Position numbers and translations under genes: made by a program | Notes under the pieces: model-generated | What the model was told of the DNA's origin: nothing | The model's database searches: none | What the model saw: only the letters and a program-made list of their open reading frames with translations | In this document: positions 33,581-44,269 of the stretch, piece after piece | How the letters are laid out: every line of letters starts with the position of its first letter | Position numbering within the stretch: position 1 is the first letter of the stretch | Source: Apoda limacodes | Lineage: Eukaryota > Arthropoda > Insecta > Lepidoptera > Limacodidae | Reading direction: 5' to 3' | Length of the DNA: 64,000 nt | Assembly: GCA_946406115.1 (NCBI GenBank) | Contig: OX291557.1 | Span: forward strand, 18,074,501-18,138,500

Positions 33581-35450
33581 TTAATTTTACCCTGCCAAGT
33601 TCCTGTAAAGTAATAAAATAATACTTAACTGTTATTTAATATTTCGTAGTGACTTTTCGACTGTAATTAAAACATCCGATCTGCATAATAATATTTGAAT
33701 TTTGCATTCCGTTCTCATTAACGAACAAAACTTGACGCTAATTATTTAAAATACGGAAATATGTTGAACGTATATCAATTAATGAAACGGATAATTTATT
33801 AACTAAATTCGTTAGAACGTGATAAAGTTTGTACATTTATATTATACAAACCCAAACATTTGGAATACACTTATTCTAATTATTAAATAGTGCCATACTT
33901 AAATAGCAAAAGCGTCGCAAAAAAAAAGATGGCGAAAGTTAAGTTGACACCAATTTAGCCTAATTCTTATAATTTAACCCTTTCTGCGGTAATTTGACTT
34001 ATACTTGACGTTTTTACTGTAAATAATACCTTAATGATGAAACAATGAAGCTTACTTATAGGTTTTTTTTTATGTTAATGTGCCAACTTACTAACAGGCA
34101 TCCTTTGTGATAACGAATGAAATTTATCGTTCGAAAGGAAGTAGGTACACACTGTAATTTGTTTCTCATAAATCTTGGTCGCTGATTTTGTTTTAAACCT
34201 GAAAATTAGTAGAAGTAGATATTTTTTACTTACAAAAGAAAGGTTTAAAATAAGTAAAGAAAGAAGATGAAATGAGTTTATCACTTAAAAGCAAACGCAA
34301 AATGCGCTAACTACTTAGTTGTAAAGTTGCTACCCAAGTTAACGAAGTTGGACGACAGCCAAATTCGGTTGCAAGCTTGGGACCGCTTATTGCTTATAAG
34401 ATTTTGCACTTGGATTAAATTAAGCCAGCGGAGAAACACTTAGTGGACAAAACAAAACAAACTTTGCAATTGTACTTATCCTTTTATATAAGCGAAATTG
34501 TATTTATTTTACATAATAATAAATTTGTATATAAATTTGCAGCACAGTAGCGAGACGCCAACAATGGATGTTTTCTTATTAACTTCTCTTGAGGAAAGTT
34601 ATTATAATAGGTCCCAAAATCGAAATAGCTAAGTTTGCATTTTCTTTACGTTTTGAGACCTGGAGAATAGTTTGCCATCATTTTTAAAGTGATGTCCGTG
34701 TATTTGTATGTGGGTGTTAGCTTTTTTTGCTCCTCAATATCTCAAGAGCCAATGGACCAATTTATCTTGTGACCATATCAATCGCTACTACACACAGTTT
34801 ACTACACGTCAAACTTAGATTTGAGAAGAGTTTGAGCAAAATCGGTCTAGCGGTTTGTTTTTTATGGCTAAAAACTGTTTTTTTTAATGTTTGTTACCTA
34901 AGAACTCCGTCATTTATAAACCGATTTGAAAAAATTAACGTATAGGGAAGGAATAACCCACAGATTGGTTCTATTTTTAATTTACTAAGGATTGGTACAA
35001 GAAAACCAGAGTTATGTGAGAAAATGTTTTCAAGTTGTATCATTTTAATTATTTAGACGAGCTTATACCGGCCTCTTCGTCTAGACTGGCCATGTAAGTG
35101 TCTGCGTGGCGAAGCACCACTGTGAATGAGATTAACGAAACAATATACGTAAGAATTTTCGTTCCGCATCTTAATACGTGCAAAATTATATGCCGCGCAT
35201 TGTAGTTTTCAACTCGACATTCTAAGGCTGGGTACAAATCGGTCCAGTGATTTGTTTTTTATTGCTAAAGAACTGATTTTTTTAAAGACGCAATAATAAT
35301 CTTCATGCATAAATTCTCAAAAATAAAAATATATTCTCAAAAGAAGTTTCTCGTGCGGTAGGTACTTGCTACCGAAATAATTTTTTGAATTGTATTTTGA
35401 ATTTAATTGGCACTTTTGAAGATTTGATGTAATGTTTTTTAATTGAATAC
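33581..35450. other. AT-rich spacer, no gene seen
   Basis: 34700-34960 and 35226-35300 share AAATCGGTCTAGCGGTTTGT-like words with LINE 3' UTRs. No coding region is supported. Confidence 0.45.
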
Positions 35451-35600
35451 TGGGATCTTATTGAGATTAATCTCGAGTAAGCCGGACGAATGTATGCAAG
35501 TACTTTCAGGGGTCTCGAGGGGTAAGGCCTACTTGTATTTATTTTCTCTTGAATTTCAGAGTTTGGATTATTTGAAACTGATCCCAATAAGCTCCCTGGT
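35451..35600. repeat. Foldback family copy 3
   Basis: TGGGATCTTATTGAGATTAA and TCTCGAGTAAGCCGGACG face AGTTTGGATTATTTGAAACT and GATCCCAATAAGCTCCCTGG. The centre has TGTATGCAAGTACTTTCAGG and GGTCTCGAGGGGTAAG. Both short open frames here, on opposite strands, are by-products of the palindrome. Confidence 0.75.
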
Positions 35601-35756
35601 GTGTTTAGTAACCCATTTCAACTGTACGAGTGCCCAGGTATGTTGTCAAAAAACCATTAGTTGCTTTAATTTTTCCTGCCTACATTATTATTTATTAATG
35701 GTCTTTCTTTTATTAGCATGATATGAAGCAAATAAAATTGTATTGCTGGACAATGG

Positions 35757-35852
35757 CCTCCTTTCTAGATTTCAACAACGAACCTATCCATTACCATCAG
35801 GTGGGTCGTAAGCTTGTTTGCCACCTTAGTGGTATACAAAAAAAAAAACGTT
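35757..35852 (+). repeat. LINE 3' terminal fragment (GTGGTAT family)
   Basis: CATTACCATCAGGTGGGTCG, TAAGCTTGTTTGCCACC and TTAGTGGTATACAAAAAAA. Only the final ~70 bases of the family are present. Confidence 0.75.
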
Positions 35853-35956
35853 TTCAAAATAAATATGATATTAGTCAGGAATGTTTATAATTCGTGACCT
35901 GTCTATATGTAAAATGTCTAGTAAAAAAGATGATAAATCAATTACAAAAGGTTTTT

Positions 35957-36085
35957 TTATACGTCTAAGGTGGTACACAAGCTTACGGTCTGCCTGATGG
36001 TAAGTGGTCACCGCATGCCATGGACGCTTGCCACACCTGCGGCATCACCGATAAAAAATCTAATAACTTCTTGCTTGATGAAGTA
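35957..36085 (-). repeat. LINE 3' terminal fragment, minus
   Basis: CTAAGGTGGTACACAAGCTT, ACGGTCTGCCTGATGG, TAAGTGGTCACCGC and ATGGACGCTTGCCACACC are the complement of the plus-strand family end. AAAAATCTAATAACTTCTTG follows. Confidence 0.75.
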
Positions 36086-36114
36086 TCAAAATATCAACGT
36101 TCAGTTTTTCTGAA

Positions 36115-36535
36115 CTGACAATGCAGTTGGCTGTTGCAGCCATTACTGCTTCATCGGGCTTTATGGGGCGAGACTCTGAAGGAGCCTCAGCCCATATAGA
36201 ACCCAACGCTCAAGGGCTCCCCGCGGCGTGAGCCTCGAACAGGACGGTGAGTCACCGTCAGGAGGGGAGTTCCCCGTTACGCGGGTGCGGTTGCGATTGA
36301 GTGGGGGCGAGAAGCGCCCCGGCACTCTTTGATACCTCGTGTATTCTTGCGGGCGGACGAACCCGGGGACGTTGGTGACGTGTTAATGGCCTCCCCATTA
36401 GGGGAGGTCGTAGAGACTAATCTCGCTATCAGGACAGCTGGGGCCGTTAGTACGGCCGAGGTTGCCTAATTATAGTTTTACGACCATGCCGAGGTACCGT
36501 CGGGGGGATGAAGGGGTTGGGGGCATAAAAAAATA
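36115..36535. repeat. GC-rich block of unknown class
   Basis: A sharp rise in G+C against flanking A/T: ATCGGGCTTTATGGGGCGAG, AGGAGCCTCAGCCC, GGCTCCCCGCGGCGTGAGCC, GAGTTCCCCGTTACGCGGG, GAGTGGGGGCGAGAAGCGCC, CCTCCCCATTAGGGGAGG and TACCGTCGGGGGGATGAAGG. There is no long open frame on either strand. The abrupt edges and location between a LINE tail and a DNA transposon suggest a transposon 5' UTR or leader, but I do not recognise the family. Confidence 0.5.
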
Positions 36536-36547
36536 TGACAACGAATA

Positions 36548-37137
36548 TATACACACCGGCACAATTAGCGGAACAGAAAAAAAAGTGAGACTATGAGATA
36601 ATAACGCATATATTTCCAAGTTCATTCAGATTGTTGGGGGGTGGCATTCTGGATTTAACCCTTCTTTTTAGCAAGTCCCAGACATGCTCTATCCGATTCA
36701 TATCGGGGGAATTTGCTGGCCACTGCATTACCGGTATACCTACGTGGCTCAGATATGCCTGTACCGATCGTGCACTATGAGCACGAGCATTATCTTGCAT
36801 TAGAATAAAGTCGTCACCAATAAATGGGGCAAATGGTACAACGTGTTCTTCTAAAATGTCTCTGATGTATCGATCTGCTGTCATGGTCCCTCCTGTGACT
36901 ATCACTAACTCCGTGCGAGCTCCCAAACATATCCCTCCCCAAACCATAATCGAGCCGCCACCATAAGCCACTGTGTGTTCAAAATTAGACTGTATGTGGC
37001 GTTCTCCTTTGCGTCTCCATATTCGCTGTCTCCCATCGATCTGTTTTAAAAGAACTCTGCACTCTTTAGTAAAGAGAACCTGCTGCCATTCGTTCAAATC
37101 CTTTTTTTGTGTTCCGCTAATTGTGCCGGTGTGTATA
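36548..37137 (-). mobile_element. Internally deleted Tc1-like transposon with both TIRs
   Basis: The terminal inverted repeat CACACCGGCACAATTAGCGG AACA begins at 36550 on the plus strand. Its inverse complement ends at 37135, and the match runs about 30 bases with one mismatch. Both sides carry TATA next to the repeat, consistent with TA target duplication. The total is about 590 bp, against roughly 1.3 kb or more for a full Tc1-like element. The right TIR abuts the surviving transposase frame, so the DNA-binding half was deleted. Confidence 0.9.
36591..37097 (-). pseudogene. Tc1-like transposase catalytic fragment (DD34E)
   Basis: 168 codons of a family usually about 340. It starts inside the catalytic domain (WQQVLFTKECRV), then DGRQRIWRRKGER, GGSIMVWGGICLG, ILMQDNARAHSA and WPANSPDMNRIEHVWDLLKR. 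The second Asp and the Glu are present and 34 residues apart, which defines the DD34E Tc1 group. The first catalytic Asp, expected in the FTDE position, reads Lys (codon AAA). The N-terminal HTH domains are missing, and the C-terminus runs into unrelated residues before the stop at 36591. The protein would be inactive. The short plus-strand frame over the same DNA is a shadow. Confidence 0.93.
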
Positions 37138-37834
37138 GTTGCATATTACGTGTCTTATTACCTAATTATTGAAATTAACGAAAATCAGAGATTTCCTAGT
37201 TTCTTGATAAGTTTTATTATAAATAGCTAATTGATAATCTGTCTAAAATTTCATCATTTTCGTCACAATCGTTTTGAGTAATTGTACTCTGAAGCTCTTT
37301 TAGATGAAATATTTTAATATATAGTTATCTCGAAGTTTAATTTGCAGGCCTATAATACAACACAAACTATATTAAGGACCTCCTTCCAATTCAGTAGTTT
37401 TTTTTTATGAAGTAATATTATTTCCATATTTTTATGTATATCTGTACTGGGTTCGCGTATAACATATTTTCTATCACTGTTATTACCTCTATTGATTCAA
37501 TTTACCTTGTGTCTAGATTTATGTTTTGCCTGACCTACAAAAAATACCCTGTGAGTGAACAAGTGGTCTGATAGTCTAGCCCAAGAAGCTTCAATATGGA
37601 TGTATAAGCTTCTTGGTCTAGCCAGACCGATTTGACAACATGATTGTTTTCCAAAAATACCACAGAGAATATTAGTTTTTTAGAACACTGCCCGATAGAT
37701 CGGGTTACGTGAAAATATTTTTTATTGTTTGGTTCGAATTAATAAAGTGAATAATTATAAAAATATTGCCACTGAGAGTTCCGTTTATAATGTGTATATT
37801 CAAAACCGTCAGTGGCTAGTTTTTTATATTTTTT
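37138..37834. other. AT-rich spacer, no gene seen
   Basis: A short inverted pair, AGCCCAAGAAGCTTCAATAT and ATAAGCTTCTTGGTCTAGC, lies at 37576-37623. There is nothing else. Confidence 0.5.
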
Positions 37835-38785
37835 AGTTCGGAAATTTAAAATTATTTTCATTATTGGTGAATTCAAGTGTTCAGTTTTAACTCTTAATTT
37901 TATATCTCATATAAGATAGATAATTATTTACCGGTCTCAAGATTTGATTATTATTATATACGGGGCTGACCTCTTTTGCACATTTTCAGCTCATAATCAA
38001 AAATTATGCCATACAATTTTTTGTTGTTTTGTTTGTTATAAAAATTGTAAGACGAAAAATTGTGATCGCTAGGCTGCAAAATTTTTGAGGTCTTTTGTCT
38101 TTGAATCCCTTGCTCAGGGTTGTATGTTTGAACTACTTGCATCCTTTGCTTGCTCGGAATTCAATTTAGGCACTCGCGCCAAATAACAACTATTTACTAT
38201 TTGAAAGCGCTTCAGTAGCACAAGGGGACGAAATCCAGCGGAGAGCTAGCAAAGAATATATAATAATACTTTCTACCATCGCACCGCTCGCCATAGGCAG
38301 GGAATTCTCATACTTTAGAACCGAAATGGTCGCGTACAGTGCGGTTTCAGAGAAACTTTCTCCCGCGAACGTTTGGGTTGTGGAATGAGCTCCCTGTCAA
38401 GGTTTTCTCTAAGGACTACAGTATGGGGTTCTTCAAGAAAGAAGTTATTGGATTTTTGAAGAGTCACCCCTGGTGATGCAAGCGTCCATAGGCCACGGTG
38501 ACCGCTTACCATCAGGCGGACCGTGTGCTTGTTTGCCACCTTAGTGGTATTAAAAAAAAAAAAAAAACTGAAATTGTAGACTATATATTAATTATATCTT
38601 TATTTAAAATGTTTTAATTATTGGTTAACTGTTCGATTTAAATTCATATTTTTATATCTTATTCAAAATAGATAATTATTTGCCGGTCTCTTGATTTGAT
38701 TAGGTTATACGGAGGGCTGACCTTTTTTGTACATTTCCAGCGCTTAATCAAAAAATATGCCGTACAATTTTTTTTTCGCATATTT
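37835..38785 (+). repeat. Direct repeat pair flanking a LINE tail
   Basis: 37835-38030 and 38590-38785 share, in order, TAATTATTTACCGGTCTC (second copy TAATTATTTGCCGGTCTC), TTTGATTA, TACGG(A)GGGCTGACC, CATTTTCAGC-like, AATCAAAAA(T/A)TATGCC and TACAATTTTTT. The LINE 3' end at 38275-38560 lies between them. They may be two copies of one repeat, or a duplication that predates the LINE. Confidence 0.65.
38275..38562 (+). repeat. LINE 3' end with legible C-terminal coding
   Basis: The best preserved member of the GTGGTAT family. From about 38368 the plus strand reads FGLWNELPVKVFSKDYSMGF and FKKEVIGFLK. This is the usual extreme C-terminus of jockey/CR1-like reverse-transcriptase proteins (LWN.LP motif). 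It is followed by AGCGTCCATAGGCCACGGTG, CTTACCATCAGGCGGACCG, CACCTTAGTGGTATT and a poly-A run. Everything upstream is missing, as expected of 5' truncation during target-primed reverse transcription. The minus-strand open frames over this and similar copies are shadows. Confidence 0.85.
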
Positions 38786-40018
38786 TAAATCCGTGACGCG
38801 TTCTGCGTTTCCCTCACAACATTGCCTACAATTTTGTTATAGAATAGACAGAGGTGACCTTTGGATCACCTTGATCGAAATAGCCGTGTAGATGGCGGTT
38901 CGCAACCAAATTTTTGTTGACCTTCAAATTCCTCAATTACAAAAGCCGTTTTTTCGATCAAGGTCAAATAAAGGACGTTAGGTCAGTAAGCAACCGTGTA
39001 ACCGATGAGATTTATCCGATTAGTGCAACCATTAGTGCGCGAGTCCAACTCGCACTTTTTGGCTTTTTTTATGAGTTGCCGAATCTTTAAAGGTGTTTGA
39101 TATGGAGTAAAATAGCCTATATCTCGTCATAAAGTTTAAAGGTTGGCATAATTTATATAAAAGTTTCAAATAAAACCGGTGGAGTGCGATCGGGTTACAC
39201 ACGTCAAGAGAACTGTACATATTCTAACAAACATATTACATGACAATGATGTAAAAGGCTCCATGTGTTTAAATTTGAATTTCCTCTGTACATACATTGG
39301 TGCGAAAATTTGCATCTGTGTATATTGTCTGTTTACTTTCAATAACCTTAATTCTTGAAAGCAGTACGTGTTATCAATAATAAACACTTTACCATACATA
39401 ACGTCGTTACCGTCCAAAACAACAAAACAAAAATGTGTTAGCAGCAGTGCAGTTGAAAAAACTTGCGAAACGGTAGAAAACCGAGTTCAGTCAGCTTGGT
39501 TGTCGACGTGGATGGGAAGTGTTTTTTTTAATTTGGGTGTTGTTTAGGGTTTTGTACTCAAAGGGTAGCAGCATTCGGGTACGAGACCTTATGAATAAGT
39601 CTATGATGTATGTCTGTAAGACCCTTAAAGAGTTCTATCTTTTAGACTGATATAAGAAGTAAGAAGACTGATGTAAATATCTATAATTTTTACAGAATAT
39701 GTGTTATCGTGGTGGATCTCTTAATCTTTATGTACCTACTAGACTATTAGGTCTAGAATTAAAAAATTTCGACCTGGGGTTCTTACTACTCGAGCACTTA
39801 GAAAGGATTTTACAAAATTCGTACCAGGTGTTAAATAGGAGTTTGAAATTTGTATATCAATCCGTAATTTTTGAAGCTAAATGCGTAAATATTGGTATTT
39901 GGTCTTTAGGTTGAAGATAAGGCGTGAAGTTTTTGTATCATATGCCCTAGGAAGCAAAATAAGGCATGACAACACTATAAAACCCTACCGTATACAGTTA
40001 AATAAAATCTTTCTTAAT
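38786..40018. other. Spacer with two GTGCGAGT-family fragments
   Basis: 39028-39070 (minus) gives AAGTGCGAGTTGGACTCGCG, the head. 39539-39592 (minus) gives CTACCCTTTGAGTACAAAAC CCTAAA, the tail. They are in the wrong order to be ends of one copy. 38860-38990 contains TCGATCAAGGTCAAATAAAG inverted relative to CACCTTGATCGAAATAGCCG (38867), forming a loose hairpin. Confidence 0.5.
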
Positions 40019-40080
40019 TTTCAATATGTAAAGTTCACAATCCGCACTGGGTCCGCGTGTAGAAAAATGGCCCAAATCCT
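40019..40080 (+). repeat. SINE B 3' fragment
   Basis: AAAGTTCACAATCCGCACTG, GGTCCGCGTG and AAATGGCCCAAATCC match the 3' part of the copy at 19688-19975. Confidence 0.6.
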
Positions 40081-40399
40081 AAAACTATGGAATAACTAAT
40101 AAAAAAACGTAAACAATTTTGTTACTAAATACTTATCACATATTTTTGTTGAAGCATTTAGCTTATCTGCCTGATATAAGAAAGGTATGTGTTTTACATC
40201 AAAACGAACAATATCCTTGTTTATTGTTATTTACTTTCACCCAAAGAAGTAGGCACGTTTCATTTCCAAACAAACAATTCGCGGCACGTAACCGTAAATA
40301 AGTTAGGCACATACATATATGAAAAGAAGAAAAATATTGTCTCCCTTTACTAGAGTACCTACATGAAATTGATCTTTCTTTGCGGCTGTTAAATTAGAA
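40081..40399. other. Spacer, nothing recognised
   Basis: No supported signal. Confidence 0.45.
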
Positions 40400-40665
40400 A
40401 GCCTTTTTAGACCATTAAGGTTACAAAAAAGCTTGCAGTCCACCTAATGGTAAGCAGTCACCACAGCCTATGGACGCTTGCAACATCGAGGCATTGCCAA
40501 ATCGCACTCGCGCGTTGCCGACCTTTCAAAAATCTAATAACTTCTTTCTTGAAAAAACCCCATTTTGTAGTCTTTAGAGAAAACCTTAACAGAGAGTTCA
40601 TTCCACAACCCAGGTGTTCGCGGCAGGAAGTTTCTTTAAAACTGCACTGTACTCATACATTTATG
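40400..40665 (-). repeat. LINE 3' end, minus (GTGGTAT family)
   Basis: On the plus strand ACCATTAAGGTTACAAAAAA, GCAGTCCACCTAATGGTAAG, TATGGACGCTTGCAACATCG, AAAATCTAATAACTTCTTTC and TCATTCCACAACCCAGGTGT are the complement of the family end, including the LWNELP region. The 74-residue plus-strand frame is antisense to the real coding sense. Confidence 0.75.
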
Positions 40666-40786
40666 TTTTAAAGTGAGAGAATGAATTTTCCTCTTTAGCC
40701 AAAGCAGAATTAAAATCCTAATAAATACTTCGTCGTGTGAGACTGTTTAATTACTATTTTGGCATTTACCGAAAAACATAATATTC

Positions 40787-40950
40787 CTGGGAGCTCATCG
40801 GAAATAGTATCGAGTACACCAGATATATATGGAATTCGAGAGAAAAATGTATGCAAATACTTTCTCGGGTCTCGACAGGTGAGATACAATTTCAAATTCA
40901 AATTCCAGAGTCTGGCTTACTCAAAACTGTTCCCAATAAGCTCCCTGGTG
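40787..40950. repeat. Foldback family copy 4
   Basis: CTGGGAGCTCATCGGAAATA and GTATCGAGTACACC face AGTCTGGCTTACTCAAAACT and GTTCCCAATAAGCTCCCTGG. The centre holds AATTCGAGAGAAAAATGTAT and GGGTCTCGACAGGTGAG. The outer 12-14 bases are nearly identical to copy 3. Confidence 0.8.
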
Positions 40951-42224
40951 TGTTTCAACTTACAAGTACAATTATTACTGACTTGGCCGCATTTTATAAC
41001 AAGAATGACAACTTTTCTAGCTGGGGCGTGATTAGATTTTTTTCTTACACTAATCCAGAGTTCGCTCGGAAATAGCCACTTAAAAGCTAAGAACTTGCGC
41101 GACACTAGTGACAGTCTAACAAATGAACCACCTCACCTCTAAATACAGACAGCGAAGTTGAAAAAAATATTTCTAACCGCCGAATGACAGAGGTCTGGCA
41201 GAGTTTAGGTAGGTACTTATAGACTAACCTATGGTACTGTAATATTTATTTGCATTTTAGTTTGGAAATTTAAATATATACGGGGAAGATTAGTTGCAGA
41301 ACGCTGATTTTGCGAAATAATAATGGAAAAATGTACTACACGTCACAGCATTATGTTCCCCTAAGGCTACACGGTAAAAAGAAAAAATAACTTTCAGAAA
41401 TGTAAACGTATATTGTAATATTTTTCTGCATTTTAGTCAAAATTAATACAAGTATGATTTATAGTAAGAACTTGCTTTTTTGCGTAATTTGATGTAACCA
41501 TTATGAGTTTATTTTTTTATATATAATTTTTAGTAATTATTATTTTTATTCATTTATTTCAGATAATGTCCTTAGTAGGCATTTATAGTTTTAAATCAAT
41601 TCTTTATAAAATTTAATTGAACCCTCAAATATGGTTATAAACCTTTAAACATTTAAATCTTTAAAAATTGTATTTGGACTCAATTAATTTCCACGGAAAG
41701 GACAGAATATGTTACACTTATACCCCTCGCTACTTTTATCATCGCAACGACAGGAATTAAATTCATAAATATCCTGTTTGGTTGCTCATATGAGTGTCAT
41801 TTTAAATGTCCTCATTACATGTATTTTTTATAATAGGTTATAAAAAATATCTCATATAACTGAAATAAAAAATAACTGTAAGCGATCTCGAGACCCGCGT
41901 GCAATGCAGGGACGTAAAATTTATGTACACAACAAAATATGACGTGGCTCCGTGTGAGATATAAATAGCAAAAAAATGATTTAAAATCTAACTTCCTGTG
42001 ACGGCCAATTGTCGCTAGATATACAAAATCTGGTATCAATTACATTAGTTTACACGATTTTCTGCCCAAAGTTGAAACCAATGTGGATTGATAGCGTTAT
42101 AAGCGCCTAGGTGGATACTAAAGTGATAATTTTTTTTTAATATTTTTGTAATTTTTTACATACTCGTAGGTATTTCGAAGTAAAAAAAATAAAAAATATC
42201 TTGTCAACATATTTTTTTTTAAAA
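40951..42224. other. AT-rich spacer, no gene seen
   Basis: Two related words, TGTAATATTTATTTGCATTT at 41240 and TGTAATATTTTTCTGCATTT at 41416, hint at a decayed duplication. No coding region is supported. Confidence 0.45.
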
Positions 42225-42535
42225 AACCTTGGTACCTCTCTTCAAACGACTTTAAATCTTAATGAGATCGATCACCATGTTCATCAATTACGCTTCCCAG
42301 GTTTTAACAAAAAAAAACCAAGTGTGTATCTGGATTCCTAAGAATTTATTAAGGACATGTTGACTTCCATAAAATAGATACAAATTCTTTATAATCTTCA
42401 GTTTTGTTGTTGTCCAAGAAATTTTCAGCGGCTTTAAAAGAATACCAAGCATCTTTACCAACACTGGATAATTAACGGTCAAGATGTTTGTCTTTCAATA
42501 TCTGTCTTATCTGAGGATCCACAAAGATTCATTTT
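42225..42535 (-). pseudogene. Decayed member of an uncharacterised arthropod multicopy family
   Basis: Several minus-strand frames carry consecutive pieces of one protein. FVDPQIRQILKDKHLDR is followed by KDAWYSFKAAENFLDNNKTE, DYKEFVSILWK and, after stops, GSVIDEHGDRSH, stop, DLKSFEERYQGF. The pattern (VGPQIRKLLKD...AW.SFK..V.NFLGN...DEHGERFHQDI...E.RYQG) is one I recall from uncharacterised, often multicopy proteins in arthropod genomes. No catalytic function is known to me. The 64-codon frame at 42288-42482 is partly an out-of-phase reading. Stops and shifts make the copy dead. It may extend upstream to about 43050, where I could not follow it. Confidence 0.55.
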
Positions 42536-44269
42536 AGTTTAGCACTAGAGAAATAATGATCACGGATTTTAAATGGGTGGGAGCAAATTATTTTTTATCT
42601 CCAGAACATTAGGATTAGTATGCTTCTACAATGTTTTGACACTACTTCACCGAAATTTGGAAGTACTTAAGACATAAAGTTAGCTGAAGGGGTAAATAAG
42701 GATATAAGATACTTTCTTACCTTGACCGACAGTCTATGGGAATATTTTTTTCGCGTGTAATACCCCTATTCAGTCATGTATTAACTCAGGGAGACCTGAT
42801 TTTTAACATAAAAATAACTGAAAGAACTTGGAATAACTTCGGAATCCAGATCAAGAGCTCTTTTAGGAAATAGTCTTCTCTGCGGATGAAACCGTAGGGC
42901 ATCATTAATGTAGTAACCTTCTATCGCAATGTTGCGATGGCAACTTGGTTTAAGTTTATGTCCCAGTTCATTAAGAGTATTCCGTAATAATACCACGATG
43001 AAGACCAAAGTGGAGAAACTGCGATTTTAAGGTAGTAAAAATAAATAAGAAACCACAAAATATGTGCCACCACAAAGTACGTCAAAAACCTTATTATTAT
43101 ACTGACCCGGTTTCATTAACGCACTAAATGTGTTTCAGTAAATTTTAGCCATTATCGAGATTCGATCAATTCATATTGCCTCTGAAACAGTTCAGTGATG
43201 CCAACATTAGCACTGGAATTACAGGCAACTAAACCTTCTACGCCATTAACACTCCACTTCAAAGCCCTAAAATGTAACTTCTCGCACTAAAAATCACCGG
43301 TGCGGAATAAAATAATAAATAGTTTAAATTGACAATCAGAAAGTAATTTTTGAAAGTCTACTCGAATATGAATATAAAAAGTGTTTTATTTATGTTTGTA
43401 AAGAGAACTCAGTATAATATAAATATATTCAAATCATTTAATATTTTGTATGGTTTTCTGAAAACATTTAAATAAAATAACGCATTCTTAAAAATGAAAA
43501 TGTTTAGATTATACACATATTGACCATAAAATGCAAAAGTTAAATATTACTTTTACTTAATAAATCACTAAAACATAAAATATTTTTTTTTTTGTTTAAT
43601 CTTGTAAAGCAATTGAGCAATTTGTCTGTAGACAAACCTTAATAAAGACTTTTACGCTTAATGTATCATATCAATATAAAGTTTTTATGTATTTTTAAAA
43701 CTATTATACTAGATGAGTTAAAAGTATAAAAATTACCAAAAATTTTGGGCAAATACTTACTAAATATACAACTGAGTGGATATTTCTAGAAAATTATCAG
43801 AAATTTGGAGTTCTTAACTCTTTGTTGGCTTTTATCCTTTGTACTTACCTGTAAGGTATTTGTAACAATCTTTAGCTACATGCTCAACTGTTTGATATAT
43901 ACCTAAATATTAAATAATTTCTGTAGAATCATAAACGCAAGGACGCTTCTAGCTTCTGTTTTGGTTAATTTTTATCATTAACAGACTAGTAGACAATTCA
44001 ACTAACCGATTGTAAGCTGAAACATATCAAATATTACCAAAAGAGTTGCTGAAACAACAGGAAGTCATTAATAACATAAGACGGCATTTTAGTGGCTAAC
44101 AATAATTTTGTTAAATAGGTCGTTGATTATAAGGGTTCCTTCCTACCTAATGGCATGTCCACTTCGATTGATGTAGGTTTTCCTAACTTCTCATAAACAC
44201 TATAATATTATAAGTATTATTAGCTAGCTCTTAGTCTACTTTTATGAAGTAATAGATGATACGTGTTGC
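42536..44269. other. AT-rich spacer, no gene seen
   Basis: The minus-strand frame at 42781-43008 may be the degraded 5' continuation of the pseudogene to its left, but no motif confirms this. 43040-44260 shows nothing recognisable. Confidence 0.45.

Noticed and set aside
36973..37230. Plus-strand 85-codon frame
   Set aside because: Shadow of the Tc1-like transposase and its right TIR.
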